Of a DNA stretch of 64,000 bases, positions 26,091 through 34,288 are shown one piece after another. Position numbers and translations under genes: made by a program. Location of the stretch: positions 2,108,001 through 2,172,000 of the forward strand of contig CP014771.1 of NCBI GenBank assembly GCA_001596155.1. The letters run 5' to 3'. Under the pieces are notes generated by a model. That model made no database searches. It saw nothing but the letters and a program-made list of their open reading frames with translations, and was not told where the DNA came from. How positions within the stretch are numbered: the first letter of the stretch is position 1; each line of letters begins with the position of its first letter. The stretch comes from Hymenobacter psoromatis (GTDB lineage Bacteria; Bacteroidota; Bacteroidia; Cytophagales; Hymenobacteraceae).

Positions 26091-27251
26091 ATGTTGTTAC
26101 AAGACAAAGAAGTAGCCGTTGTTGGTGGCGGTCCTGGTGGCCTGATGCTGGCCCGGTTGCTACAGCTGGCGGGGGTAAGGGTGCGGGTATACGAGCGGGA
26201 TTTAACTAAAAATGCCCGCCTGATAGGTTCCCCGCTCGATATGCACCGCGATTCTGGCCTGGCAGCTTTGCGGAAGGCAGACTTACTGGAAGTCTTTAAG
26301 AAGAAGTATCGTCCCGATGCCGATAAATCGCGCATCGTGAATGACCAGGGCGAGGTGCTTTTCAGCGACCACCACGCGGCGCAAACGGAAGATTTTGACA
26401 GCGAAGCTTTTCGCCCTGAAATAGACCGTGCTCCCCTGCGAGATATGTTGTTGGCTTCTTTGCAGCCCGAAACGGTTTGCTGGGACAGCCAGTTTATCGC
26501 AATGGAACCGCAAGGCGCGGGCTGGTCAATGCATTTCAAAAATAAGCCGGCCGTTTATGCCGATGTTGTAATTGCCGCCGACGGGGCTAATTCTAAAATT
26601 CGGCCCTACCTCACGGATGTAAAAGCCTTTTACACCGGCATTACCATGCTGGAGGGTACGGTGCCTGATGCCAAACACGCCGCTCCCACCATTCATACGT
26701 TGATAAATGGTGGGAAAATAATGGCTTTTGGCAAGGAAAAGAATTTGCTGATGGGTATGAAAGGCAACGGTGATTTAACGTATTATGCCAGCTTTAAAAC
26801 GAGCGAGACGTGGGCGACAACCAGTGGCCTTGATTATGCTGATAAAGCGCAGCTAGTAGCTTGGTTTAAAAATCAGTATTTCGATTGGAATCCTGTCTGG
26901 CATGAATTAATTGAAAACACCGCGGGACCTTTTATTCCGCGGCCTATTTATTGTATGCCCCTCCACCAAACCTGGGAAGCGTTGCCTAACCTAACCATGT
27001 TGGGTGATGCCGCCCACGTGATGCCGCCCTTTGCTGGGGAAGGGGCAAATATGGCGCTGCTGGATGCGTTGGAATTGAGCGAATGCTTAACGTCGCCTAC
27101 CTACCCGACACTGCCAGATGCTATTGCCAGCTACGAGCTGGCCATGCGCGCAAGAGCCGCTACGGCAGCTCAGGATTCGCTCGAAAATGGCGAACGGATG
27201 CACTCGGAAGATGCCTTGAGTACCATGCTGAATTTCTTTAGTGGGCATTAG
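26091..27251 (+). CDS. FAD-dependent monooxygenase, Tet(X)-like
   Basis: 386 aa, the length of Tet(X). Order of motifs: FAD-binding VAVVGGGPGGLMLARLLQLA (8-27), the VRVYERDLTKNARLIGSPLD segment with its ERD and conserved HRDSG, VIAADGANSKIRPYL (DG motif) and GDAAHVMPPFAGEGANMALL (FAD/NADPH GD motif). These match the flavoprotein hydroxylases that inactivate tetracyclines by 11a-hydroxylation, although many chromosomal Bacteroidetes homologues have other or unknown substrates. The gene is less G+C-rich than its flanks, suggesting transfer. Tetracycline inactivation is an inference from family resemblance. Confidence 0.85.
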   Translation: MLLQDKEVAVVGGGPGGLMLARLLQLAGVRVRVYERDLTKNARLIGSPLDMHRDSGLAALRKADLLEVFKKKYRPDADKSRIVNDQGEVLFSDHHAAQTEDFDSEAFRPEIDRAPLRDMLLASLQPETVCWDSQFIAMEPQGAGWSMHFKNKPAVYADVVIAADGANSKIRPYLTDVKAFYTGITMLEGTVPDAKHAAPTIHTLINGGKIMAFGKEKNLLMGMKGNGDLTYYASFKTSETWATTSGLDYADKAQLVAWFKNQYFDWNPVWHELIENTAGPFIPRPIYCMPLHQTWEALPNLTMLGDAAHVMPPFAGEGANMALLDALELSECLTSPTYPTLPDAIASYELAMRARAATAAQDSLENGERMHSEDALSTMLNFFSGH

Positions 27252-27375
27252 CGTATGGCTGACATTGAGAAATAATTATTTCAACCATAATACCTAAATT
27301 TGAATGTTGTTTACTGCCATTATCTAACTGCGAACGTTTTCCCAGTTTATTTCAAACTCGCGCTAAGGCAAAATT

Positions 27376-27471
27376 ATGGAACTCATTAGAGAACCAAGGA
27401 ACATTGACTTCTCCACCAAGTCAGAACCGTGGACGGAGGAAGAGCTTGCAGACTTTCGGCAGCTTAAGTAG
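27376..27471 (+). pseudogene. Small ORF interrupted by the outer insertion sequence
   Basis: ATG 27376 opens a frame starting MELIREPRNIDFSTKSEPWT and continuing EEELADFRQL. It stops within the first bases of the insertion element; the TA target at 27465-27466 falls in the codon after Leu 30. The frame re-enters host DNA at 30690 but then runs antisense to the DAHP synthase gene, so the real 3' end is unclear. It looks like the 5' end of a small host gene broken by the IS. Confidence 0.45.
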
Positions 27472-27496
27472 TTGTCGGCAAATAATCGACACAAAT

Positions 27497-28196
27497 TTAA
27501 GTAAAATGTATTTTGTATTTGGAACCTAAATTATCAAAAATTTCGTCTAGGGCATCATTTAAAGATTGCCAATTAGCGAAATAATGTGGTTTCAACCATT
27601 CATATTTAATTTTTCGCCAAAGTGTTTCTATTAAGTTTAAGTGGGGGCTATACTTTGGCAAAAACCAGATATACAGGTCTTTTTCCTGCCATTCTTTCAT
27701 TTTGCCAGTAATAAAATTAGCATGATGAAAAGGCGCATTATCCATTATAATAACTGTTTTTTGAGTTATTTTAGTGACGAAATCATCAATACAAGTCGCT
27801 AAAAGTTCTGCATTCATGGTGCCAAAGGTTTCGTACCCTTCAAATTTGTTGTCCCGAGAAAGAAGACCAAACACATTCCGCCTTTGACTTTTTTGCGCTA
27901 CAATAGCCGTGTGTTGTCCGACTGGTTGTCAGCCGTAAGGCACGGATGGCGTCAGGCAAAAACCGCTCTCATCACTGAAATAGGCCTGAAGATACTGCTG
28001 ACTTTCAAGCTTTAAGAGCTCTTTGAGTTCGGTGGCAAGACGCGCATATTCTGCCTCGTCTTGCTTTGGCTTGAGCCATTTACGCAGGCGATGCCAGGTA
28101 TACTTCAGTTTTTTTTAACTAATTCTTAAGCGCTAATTTGGTCATCGGGAATCCAAATTTTTCACTTAAAAGAGTAGCTAAGTACTCGGCAGTAAA
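27497..28196 (-). pseudogene. C-terminal part of the outer IS630 transposase, with nonsense and frameshift mutations
   Basis: The DDE_3 catalytic end is visible: VIIMDNAPFHHANF (second Asp) and LPKYSPHLNLIETLWRKIKY (Glu region). Upstream the coding sequence continues as YFSDESGFCLTPSVPYG, then a TGA replaces the expected Trp of PYGWQPVGQ near 27930; an A8 run near 28120 adds a frame change, and a TAG lies near 28130. The N-terminal half is at 30294-30635, separated by the inserted element. The outer element is therefore immobile by itself. Confidence 0.85.
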
Positions 28197-28485
28197 TAGT
28201 TTATGTTACGTTGATTAGTTTTGCACCATGTCAAGAGTCAACACCCCCTTATTGAGTGAATCCGCTAAATCAGTATTGGAACAAGGCGCAAGAACGGGAA
28301 AAACACCCTGTTTTCGAACCAGATGCGAAGTAATTTTGCTAAAAGCGATGGGCCTTACTTCGGAGGAAGTAGGTAAATTTACGGCGATGACTTATGTGAG
28401 TGTGAATGCATGGACAAAACGTTATAAAGAGGCAGGTATTGACGGGCTGAAAACAAAGCCTGGACGCGGGCGCAAAGCCCTCTTA

Positions 28486-29527
28486 TAGCGAATTCGCAAA
28501 CGCTTAAACCGCTTTTTGGGCAGGTTTGGTGTGGTAGCCACAATGGTCAAACCAGTTTTGGGCGTCCTGACTACTAATCCAGTCGATGGCCTCACGTACG
28601 GCTTCTTTTAGGGCCTCGTAGGAACGGGCGGCGCAGGTGCGCAGCTTGGTTTTGAGCTTGCTCCAGGCCTGCTCGATGGGGGAAAAATCGGGGGAGTACG
28701 GGGGCAGAAAGACCACGTCCACGCCCCGCTTGGCCAGCCACTCGCGCAGGCCCGCGAGGTGGTGCACGGGCAGGTTGTCGAGCACTAGCACATCGCCCCG
28801 GCGCAGGGTGGGGGCCAGGCACCGGCCTACGTAGAGGGCGAAACTGTGCTTGTTGAGGGGCTGATGGAGCAATTGCAGGGCTCCAAGCCCGCGCACGGAC
28901 AGCGTACCAATAAGGGTGTAGGAGCGGCCCCGACGCAGCGGCACGGCCCCCCGGACGCGTTGCCCACCCACCGCCCGGCCGTGGGTGCGGGCGTAATCCA
29001 GCCGCAAGCCCGTCTCATCCAGAAAATGGAACCGGGCAACATCGGGGCGGGTGCAGACCTGTTCGACATGGTCCTGACGGGCCTGGCGTACGCGCTCGGT
29101 GTCGCGTTCAGCCGCGTGGGGGCTTTTTTTTTCGCCGCAGCTCGTGTTCGTCCAGCACTTGCCAGAGGCAGGTTTGGCCCACGGGGCGGCCCCCGCTGGC
29201 CTGCCAGGCCTGGTTTAGCTCGGCCAGCGTAGCATCGGGGTGTTGCGCCACGTAGGCCACGAGCCAGGCTTGGGCGGCGGCATCGAGGTAGCGGGCCCGG
29301 CCGCCACTGGCCGGTTTGGGGGCCAGTGAGCCGGTTTGTTGCTGCTGGCGAACCAGGCTTTTGACAAAGGAGCGGCTCACATCGAAGCGCCGGGCAACGG
29401 CGGCTTTTTTGGCCCCCGGCTCCTGGCAGGCCGCCGCCACCCGGGTACGTAAATCAAGCGAGTACGGGTTCATAAACGCTAATACGACAAGTAACTGATA
29501 GTGGCTTAACTGTTTGCGAATCCGCTA
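28486..29527. mobile_element. Third IS630-family element, inserted in the second
   Basis: 1042 bp with imperfect inverted ends TAGCGAATTCGCAAAC (28486) and GTTTGCGAATCCGCTA (ending 29527), flanked by duplicated TA (28484-28485, 29528-29529). It is G+C-rich, unlike the other two, and is the youngest of the nest. Confidence 0.9.
28504..29473 (-). CDS. IS630-family transposase in two frames across an A9 run
   Basis: The first frame (29473-29108, 121 aa) starts MNPYSLDLRTRVAAACQEPG and carries a helix-turn-helix (AVARRFDVSRSFVKSLVRQQ). It ends just after RRKKKPPRG. The catalytic frame continues from the same A9 run (29124-29132) as KKSPHAAERDTERVRQARQD, then HFLDETGLRLDYARTHG, VLVLDNLPVHHLAGL and LPPYSPDFSPIEQAWSKLKT (DDE residues) to 28504. 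With eight A's the frame would be continuous, so transcriptional slippage on the A-run, or a one-base expansion, joins the two. Otherwise the element looks intact. Confidence 0.88.
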
Positions 29528-29654
29528 TATCTGTTGAGACAGATAAAGAATCTATTTTAGAAGCTATTAAAGCAAACAGACAACGTACCCAAACGGCCAA
29601 AGCGGAATGGGAACAGGAAACGAACAAGTCGGTTAGTCTACGCACATTCAAAGC

Positions 29655-29661
29655 TTTTTTA
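29655..29661 (+). promoter_or_regulatory. -1 ribosomal frameshift heptamer TTTTTTA
   Basis: In the zero frame of the second IS transposase the bases read GC-T-TTT-TTA, an X-XXY-YYZ slippery site. The -1 frame continues uninterrupted into the DDE domain, while the zero frame stops soon after at TAA. Confidence 0.65.
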
Positions 29662-30293
29662 AAAGTCTTGGCGGACGATATAAACGCATAAGGAAACGGT
29701 GCAAAGGGGAACCCTGCCCGGAGATATACGCGCTAAAAAAAGAGCAACTGGCTGAACTAGAGAATCTTTACGAGCAAGGTTTTGTGGACTTATTGTACGG
29801 AGATGAAAGTCATGTTTGTAGTACGGGTTATGTTCCTTACGGCTGGCAATTTCCGGGAGAAGTGGTTTCAACAGGTGTTGAGAAGGGCTATAAAATAAAT
29901 ATCTGGGGACTCATCAACCGACGCAATGAAACGCATTGGGTAATGACCGAAAAGAATATTAACGCACAGTTCATATTTACGCAATTAGAAGAGATATCCT
30001 TTCAACTTAAAAAGCCAACGTTCATTGTATTGGATAATGCAAGTATGCACAAAGCCCAGCTTATCCAACAGCAACTACCCTTTTGGGAAGAACGAGGCTT
30101 GTACCTATTTTACTTACCTACGTATTCACCGCACTTGAATCTGGCGGAAACGCTTTGGCGCAAATTAAAAAAAGAACAGCTTGACCCAGCTGATTATCAT
30201 ACGAAAGATACCCTGTTCTATGCAGTTAATCGTTGCTTAGCACAAGTAGGAAATTTATGGAAGGTAAATTTCTCCAAATTTAACATAATCTAA

Positions 30294-30635
30294 TTAGCGC
30301 CGGCTACTTACTTCCCGCAAACTTTGCGGATTTAGCTTTATTTGTTCTTTGAGGTCGTCGACTTGCTCCGGCATTAAATCTTTTAACGGTGCTTTTAACC
30401 CGCGACCCGCTTTTATTTTTAACCCGAGAAAACCCTCCTGCTCGTAGCGGTGTAGCCAGTCGTAAATTATTCGTGTCCGTGTTTTGTAAATTAAGGCCAA
30501 TTCTTTTACCTCAAAACCGGCTGAACTGAGTAAAATACATTGACAGCGTTCTCGGAAATACAATTTCTTGCCGTTTTGTTTGCCTGCTTCGATTGTCTTT
30601 TTTTCTTCCTCGGGAAGATTTAATATGTATAGCAT
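30294..30635 (-). pseudogene. N-terminal part of the outer IS630 transposase
   Basis: From ATG 30635: MLYILNLPEEEKKTIEAGKQ, then a helix-turn-helix region (FEVKELALIYKTRTRIIYDW) and LGLKIKAGRGLKAPLKDL. It ends at a TAA after LREVSSRR, next to the insertion point of the second element; the remainder is at 27497-28196. The TAA would be CAA (Gln) in a working copy. Confidence 0.85.
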
Positions 30636-30771
30636 AAAGCAAAGGTAAACAACTATTGAAAAAATGACGATTATTTGCCGACAACCACTTAATCCAACGG
30701 TTAGGAAAGATTGCCGCGCTCCACTTCGCCCTTGCTTGATGCGCAACATGCTCGCAATGACAACTGGTGCC

Positions 30772-31842
30772 CTACCCCTTCATCACCCGCTCCTGGCGCA
30801 TAACCGATTCCAGGTGAACGGCTTCCATGTAGCGCTCCACAAAATCTTCGGTGAGGCCCACTTGCGCACCCTGGCGCTTGCTGCGCTCCAGAATCTCGGT
30901 GAGGCGGGCGGTTTGCAGGATGGTGATGTCGTTTTCCTTCTTGTATTGGCCGATTTTTTCGGCCACGGCCATGCGGCGGCCCAGCAGTTGCATCACCTCG
31001 GCATCAAGGTTGTTGATTTGCTCGCGCAGGCCGGCCAGGGCGGTCAGGTATTCGGCTTTGTCGGTGGTTTCGTGGCGCCACACTAGGCCCTGAATGAGCT
31101 GGCCCAGCGCCTCGGGCGTAATCTGCTGCTTGGCATCGCTCCAGGCATTATCGGGGTCGATGTGGCTCTCAATCATCGTCCCGTCGAAGTCCAAATCCAG
31201 CGCCTGCTGCGCCACGCCGAACAGCGTATCGCGCCGGCCGCAGATGTGGCTGGGGTCATTGAGGATGGGCATGTCGGGCAGCCGGCGCTTCATTTCGATG
31301 GGCAGGTGCCACATGGGCGCGTTGCGAAAATCGGTGTTGCCGTAGCTCGAAAAGCCGCGGTGAATCATGCCCACCTGCTTCAAACCGGCTTTTTGCAGGC
31401 GCTCGATGGCCCCCACCCACAGCTCCAGCTCGGGATGAATGGGGTTTTTGACCAGCACCGGAATGTCCACGCCGCGCAGGGCATTGGCGATTTCCTGCAC
31501 CGAAAACGGGTTGCCGGTGGTGCGCGCGCCCACCCACACCAGGTCCACGCCAAAGGCCAGGCAGTCTTCGACGTGCTTAGCGGTAGCTACTTCCACGGCC
31601 ACCGGCAGGCCGGTAAGCTCACTGGCTCGCTTGAGCCAGGGTAGGCCTTTAGCCCCTACCCCCTCGAAGCCGCCGGGTTTGGTGCGGGGCTTCCAAATGC
31701 CAGCGCGCAGGGCCTGCACCTTGCCAGTGGCGGCCAGCCGCTGGCAGGTTTCGAGCACCTGGGCTTCGGTCTCGGCCGAGCACGGGCCGGAGATGAGGAA
31801 GGGCTTATCCTCGGGTTTGCGGTTGAAGAGGTCGTTGAACAT
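30772..31842 (-). CDS. Bifunctional DAHP synthase / chorismate mutase
   Basis: 356 aa from ATG 31842 (MFNDLFNRKPEDKPFLISGP). The first 260 residues are a type I-beta DAHP synthase joining phosphoenolpyruvate and erythrose-4-phosphate: SGPCSAET, LRAGIWKPRTKPGGFEGVG, VWVGARTTGNPFSVQEIA, HRGFSSYGN and NDPSHICGRRDT. The C-terminal 90 residues form a chorismate mutase helix bundle (LREQINNLDAEVMQLLGRRM, EKIGQYKKENDITILQ). It is the last gene of the pheA-aminotransferase-tyrA operon and supplies both entry to the shikimate route and the branch to prephenate. A start at 31899 would add 19 residues lying in intergenic repeat DNA. Confidence 0.93.
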   Translation of the reverse strand: MFNDLFNRKPEDKPFLISGPCSAETEAQVLETCQRLAATGKVQALRAGIWKPRTKPGGFEGVGAKGLPWLKRASELTGLPVAVEVATAKHVEDCLAFGVDLVWVGARTTGNPFSVQEIANALRGVDIPVLVKNPIHPELELWVGAIERLQKAGLKQVGMIHRGFSSYGNTDFRNAPMWHLPIEMKRRLPDMPILNDPSHICGRRDTLFGVAQQALDLDFDGTMIESHIDPDNAWSDAKQQITPEALGQLIQGLVWRHETTDKAEYLTALAGLREQINNLDAEVMQLLGRRMAVAEKIGQYKKENDITILQTARLTEILERSKRQGAQVGLTEDFVERYMEAVHLESVMRQERVMKG

Positions 31843-31877
31843 GGGGGTAGGGAAGTAGCGCGAAGTTTCCACTTCAT

Positions 31878-31977
31878 GCACGAGCGCAGCGAGTATCATC
31901 GTCTGCGTGCGTGCCAGGGGTTGAAAATGAAGGTATTGAGTAGAATGAGCAGGCGATGATACTCGCTACGCTCGTGC
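31878..31977. repeat. Inverted repeat between tyrA and DAHP synthase genes
   Basis: 24-bp arms at 31878-31901 and 31954-31977 with one mismatch (core agcgagtatcatcg). It lies inside the operon, so it may act as an mRNA hairpin rather than a terminator; there is no T-run. Confidence 0.75.
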
Positions 31978-32005
31978 GCAGACTCGCAGAGTCCGCGCTA
32001 CATTT

Positions 32006-32854
32006 TTAGGGAATGATTTTTCGGATTTCGTTGGCGTGTTCAAGCTGGGTGGTCAGCCCGGCGTAGTCCTCCTGCACCAGCAGCTCACGCAGCTTATGGA
32101 GCTGCACCAGGTGCTCGTCGAGCACGTCGAGCAGGTTGTGGCGGTTTTGGCGGAAAATGGGTATCCAGGTGGCCGGCGCGCTCTTGGCCAGCCGCACGGT
32201 GCTGGCAAAGCCGCCGCCCGCCAAGTCAAAAATGCGCTGTTCGCCGCGCCGCTCCTTTTCCAACACCGTGAGCGCCAGCGCAAACGAGGTAAGGTGCGAG
32301 ATGTGCGACACGTAGGCCGTGTGCAGGTCGTGGTCGGCCGCGCCGAGGTGCATCACGCGCATGGGCAAGGCTTGAAACAGCGCCTCTACGGTAGCCACGG
32401 CGTCGGGGTCGCTGGCGGCCGCGTCGCACACAACCAGCGTTTTGCCTTCAAACAAGCCGCGCACGGCCGCGTCGGGGCCCGAGTATTCGGTGCCGGCCAT
32501 CGGGTGCACGGCCACGAAGCGGCCCCGGCGCGGGTGCCCGGCCACGGCCGCCAGCAGGTTGCCTTTGGTCGAGCCCACGTCGATAACCAACTGCTGGTCA
32601 GTTAGCAGGTCCAGCACCTGCGGCAGCACGGCCAGCATCGCATCCATCGGCACGGCCACGATGACGAGGCCGGCCGGGGCCACGGCGCTGGCCAGGTCGG
32701 GGTCAATCTCATCGACCAGGCCCAGCTCCAGCGCCCGCTGGGCGTAGGGGGGGTAGGCCTCCACGCCAATGAGGCGGTCGGCCAGGCCGTGCTGCCGCAG
32801 GCTGAGCGCTAGCGAGCCGCCGATGAGGCCCAGGCCGATAATGGTGATGGTCAT
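32006..32854 (-). CDS. tyrA: Prephenate dehydrogenase
   Basis: 282 aa. TyrA oxidatively decarboxylates prephenate to 4-hydroxyphenylpyruvate using NAD(P). The Rossmann motif is at the N-terminus (ITIIGLGLIGGSLALSLRQH), followed by VAVPMDAM, VIDVGSTKGNLLAAV, the substrate region AVHPMAGTEYSGPDAA, and the helical half with DHDLHTAYVSHISHLTSFAL and RLAKSAPATWIPIFRQNRHN. There is no ACT domain. It lies third in the aromatic operon, 70 bases after the aminotransferase stop. Confidence 0.95.
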   Translation of the reverse strand: MTITIIGLGLIGGSLALSLRQHGLADRLIGVEAYPPYAQRALELGLVDEIDPDLASAVAPAGLVIVAVPMDAMLAVLPQVLDLLTDQQLVIDVGSTKGNLLAAVAGHPRRGRFVAVHPMAGTEYSGPDAAVRGLFEGKTLVVCDAAASDPDAVATVEALFQALPMRVMHLGAADHDLHTAYVSHISHLTSFALALTVLEKERRGEQRIFDLAGGGFASTVRLAKSAPATWIPIFRQNRHNLLDVLDEHLVQLHKLRELLVQEDYAGLTTQLEHANEIRKIIP

Positions 32855-32870
32855 TTGATTAAAAATTAAA

Positions 32871-32991
32871 AAAGGCCGTCATGCTTCATCTGGCGTCCGC
32901 TTGTCGAAGCATCTCTACCGCGTAACTACTTAATGCCATTGCAACGAAGCGGTAGAGATGCTTCGGCAGGCTCAGCATGACCGTTCTTTTT
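32871..32991. repeat. Palindromic repeat overlapping the 3' end of the aminotransferase gene
   Basis: An imperfect inverted repeat: left arm 32871-32921, right arm 32951-32991, core gaagcatctctaccgc. It belongs to the gtcatgctgagc family. The last about 20 codons of the aminotransferase are inside the right arm. Confidence 0.8.
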
Positions 32992-34155
32992 AGCTCCTAT
33001 CTCCAACACCCTCCCTAGCGCCTCGCGCAGCACGCTCTCCGGCTGGCAGAGGCTGGCGCGCACGTAGCCATTTCCGTTGCTGCCGAAGATGCCGCCGGGC
33101 GTCAGAAACACGCGGGCTTCGGCCAGCACGGCGTCGCTCAGGGCGTAGCCGTCGGCATAAGGCGGCGGCACGGCGGCCCAGATGAACAGACCCACCTGGC
33201 CGGGCGCGGGCGCGCAACCCAGGGCGCGCAGCAGCGCCACCACCAGCTCGCGCCGGGCGCGGTAGGTGGCGTTTAGCTCCGCAAACCAGTCGGGGCCGAG
33301 CGCCAGCGCCGCCACGGCCGCCTGCTGCGTGCCCAGAAACATGCCTGAATCCATGTTGCTCTTGAAACGCAGCACCTCGGTCAGCCAGTCGGCGCGGCCC
33401 ACCAGCATCCCTACCCGCCAACCGGCCAGGTTATGGCTTTTGCTCAAGGAGTTAAGCTCTAACGCTACCTCTCGCGCCCCCGGAATGCTGAGCAGGCTCG
33501 TCGGCGGCGTCTCGTTCAGCACGAAGCCGTAAGGGTTGTCGTGCACCAGCATAATGCCGTGAGCCGTGGCAAATTCGACCAGCTTTTGCAGAAATTCGGG
33601 GCTGGCCGGCGTGCCGGTGGGCATGTGCGGGTAGTTAACCAGCATCATTTTCACCCGGCTTAAATCACTCTGAGCCAGCGCGTCCAGGTCGGGCAGCCAG
33701 CCAGTGGCGGCGGTCAGGTCATACGCGCGCACCTCGGCCCCGCAGATTTCGGCCACCGCCCGGTAGGTGGGGTAGCCGGGGTTTGGGATTAGCACCGCGT
33801 CGCCGGCCTCCAGAAAGGTCATGCCAATGTGCATCAGGCCCTCTTTGGAGCCGGCCAGCGGCAGCACTTCGGTGGCCGGGTCGAGGGCCACGCCGTAGCT
33901 TCTCTGGTAAAAACCGGCCATTGCCTGGCGCAGCGCCGGGGTGCCCTGGTAGCTTTGGTAACCGTGCGCGCCGGGCTGCTCAGCGGTAGCCGCCAGGGCC
34001 GCCACCACGCTCGGGTGCGGCGGCAAATCGGGGCTGCCGATGCCCAGGCTGATAATATTGGCCCCGGCCGCGTTGAGGGCGGCCAGCTCGCGCAACTTGC
34101 GCGAGAAGTAGTATTCGCCGGTGTGGGCCAGGCGGCGGGCAGTGAGGATAGTCAT
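32926..34155 (-). CDS. Class I/II PLP-dependent aminotransferase of aromatic amino acid synthesis
   Basis: 409 aa. A fold type I aminotransferase: GIGSPDLPPHPSV, SYQGTPALRQAMAGFY, PLAGSKEGLMHIGMTFLEAG, PNPGYPTYRAVAEICGAEVR, the PLP Lys in LNSLSKSHNLAGWRVGML, and TPGGIFGSNGNGYVRASL near the end. It probably transaminates phenylpyruvate and 4-hydroxyphenylpyruvate, given its position between pheA and tyrA. The last residues (NGHAEPAEASLPLRCNGIK) are encoded by the palindromic repeat, so the original protein probably ended near residue 390. Confidence 0.92.
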   Translation of the reverse strand: MTILTARRLAHTGEYYFSRKLRELAALNAAGANIISLGIGSPDLPPHPSVVAALAATAEQPGAHGYQSYQGTPALRQAMAGFYQRSYGVALDPATEVLPLAGSKEGLMHIGMTFLEAGDAVLIPNPGYPTYRAVAEICGAEVRAYDLTAATGWLPDLDALAQSDLSRVKMMLVNYPHMPTGTPASPEFLQKLVEFATAHGIMLVHDNPYGFVLNETPPTSLLSIPGAREVALELNSLSKSHNLAGWRVGMLVGRADWLTEVLRFKSNMDSGMFLGTQQAAVAALALGPDWFAELNATYRARRELVVALLRALGCAPAPGQVGLFIWAAVPPPYADGYALSDAVLAEARVFLTPGGIFGSNGNGYVRASLCQPESVLREALGRVLEIGAKKNGHAEPAEASLPLRCNGIK

Positions 34156-34171
34156 TCTATTACAAACTAAA

Positions 34172-34288
34172 AACGAATGTCATGCTGAACGAAGTGAAGC
34201 ATCTCTACAACCTCGTTTTGCCATCATTTACCGATTGGTTTACTGCTGCACGCGAGATGCTTCACTGCGTTCAGCATGACGTTCTTTC
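34172..34288. repeat. Palindromic repeat overlapping the 3' end of pheA
   Basis: Imperfect arms ending in gaatgtcatgctgaacg on the left and cgttcagcatgacgttctt on the right, with gagatgcttcactgcgttca inside. The right arm encodes the last residues of PheA (ERHAERSEASRVQQ). Confidence 0.78.

Larger units (their letters stand above)
28199..30290. mobile_element. Second IS630-family element, inserted in the outer one
   Basis: Inverted ends GTTTATGTTA (28199) and TAACATAATC (ending 30290), one mismatch, with the TA target at 28197-28198 and 30291-30292. Joining the flanks restores the frame region of the outer transposase. Without the third element it is about 1.05 kb. Confidence 0.8.
28228..30293 (+). 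pseudogene. Transposase of the second IS630 element, split by a third IS
   Basis: The N-terminal helix-turn-helix part (28228-28485, LTSEEVGKFTAMTYVSVNAW) is cut after KALL by IS insertion at TA 28484-28485 and resumes at 29530 as SVETDKESILEAIKANRQRT. The catalytic part has LLYGDESHVCSTGYVPYGW, FIVLDNASMHKAQ and LPTYSPHLNLAETLWRKLKK. Before the insertion it would have been complete, using a -1 frameshift at the slippery heptamer T-TTT-TTA (29655-29661): after the slip the frame reads KSLGGRYKRIRKRCKGEPCP, as in related transposases. A TAGTTTTG promoter-like box (28216-28223) precedes the ATG almost directly. Confidence 0.85.
27467..30689. mobile_element. Outer IS630-family element (interrupted)
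   Basis: Terminal inverted repeats AGTAGTTGTCGGCAAATAAT (left, from 27467) and its counterpart ending at 30689, nearly identical over 22 bases, flanked by the TA dinucleotide duplicated at 27465-27466 and 30690-30691, as IS630 elements do. Removing the inserted 28199-30292 leaves about 1.1 kb, the normal length. Its own transposase reads on the minus strand and is broken (see pseudogenes). Confidence 0.88.

Noticed and set aside
30664..31086. Plus-strand frame after the nested IS elements that could continue the interrupted small gene
   Set aside because: It runs antisense to the well-supported DAHP synthase/chorismate mutase gene and has no recognisable domain.
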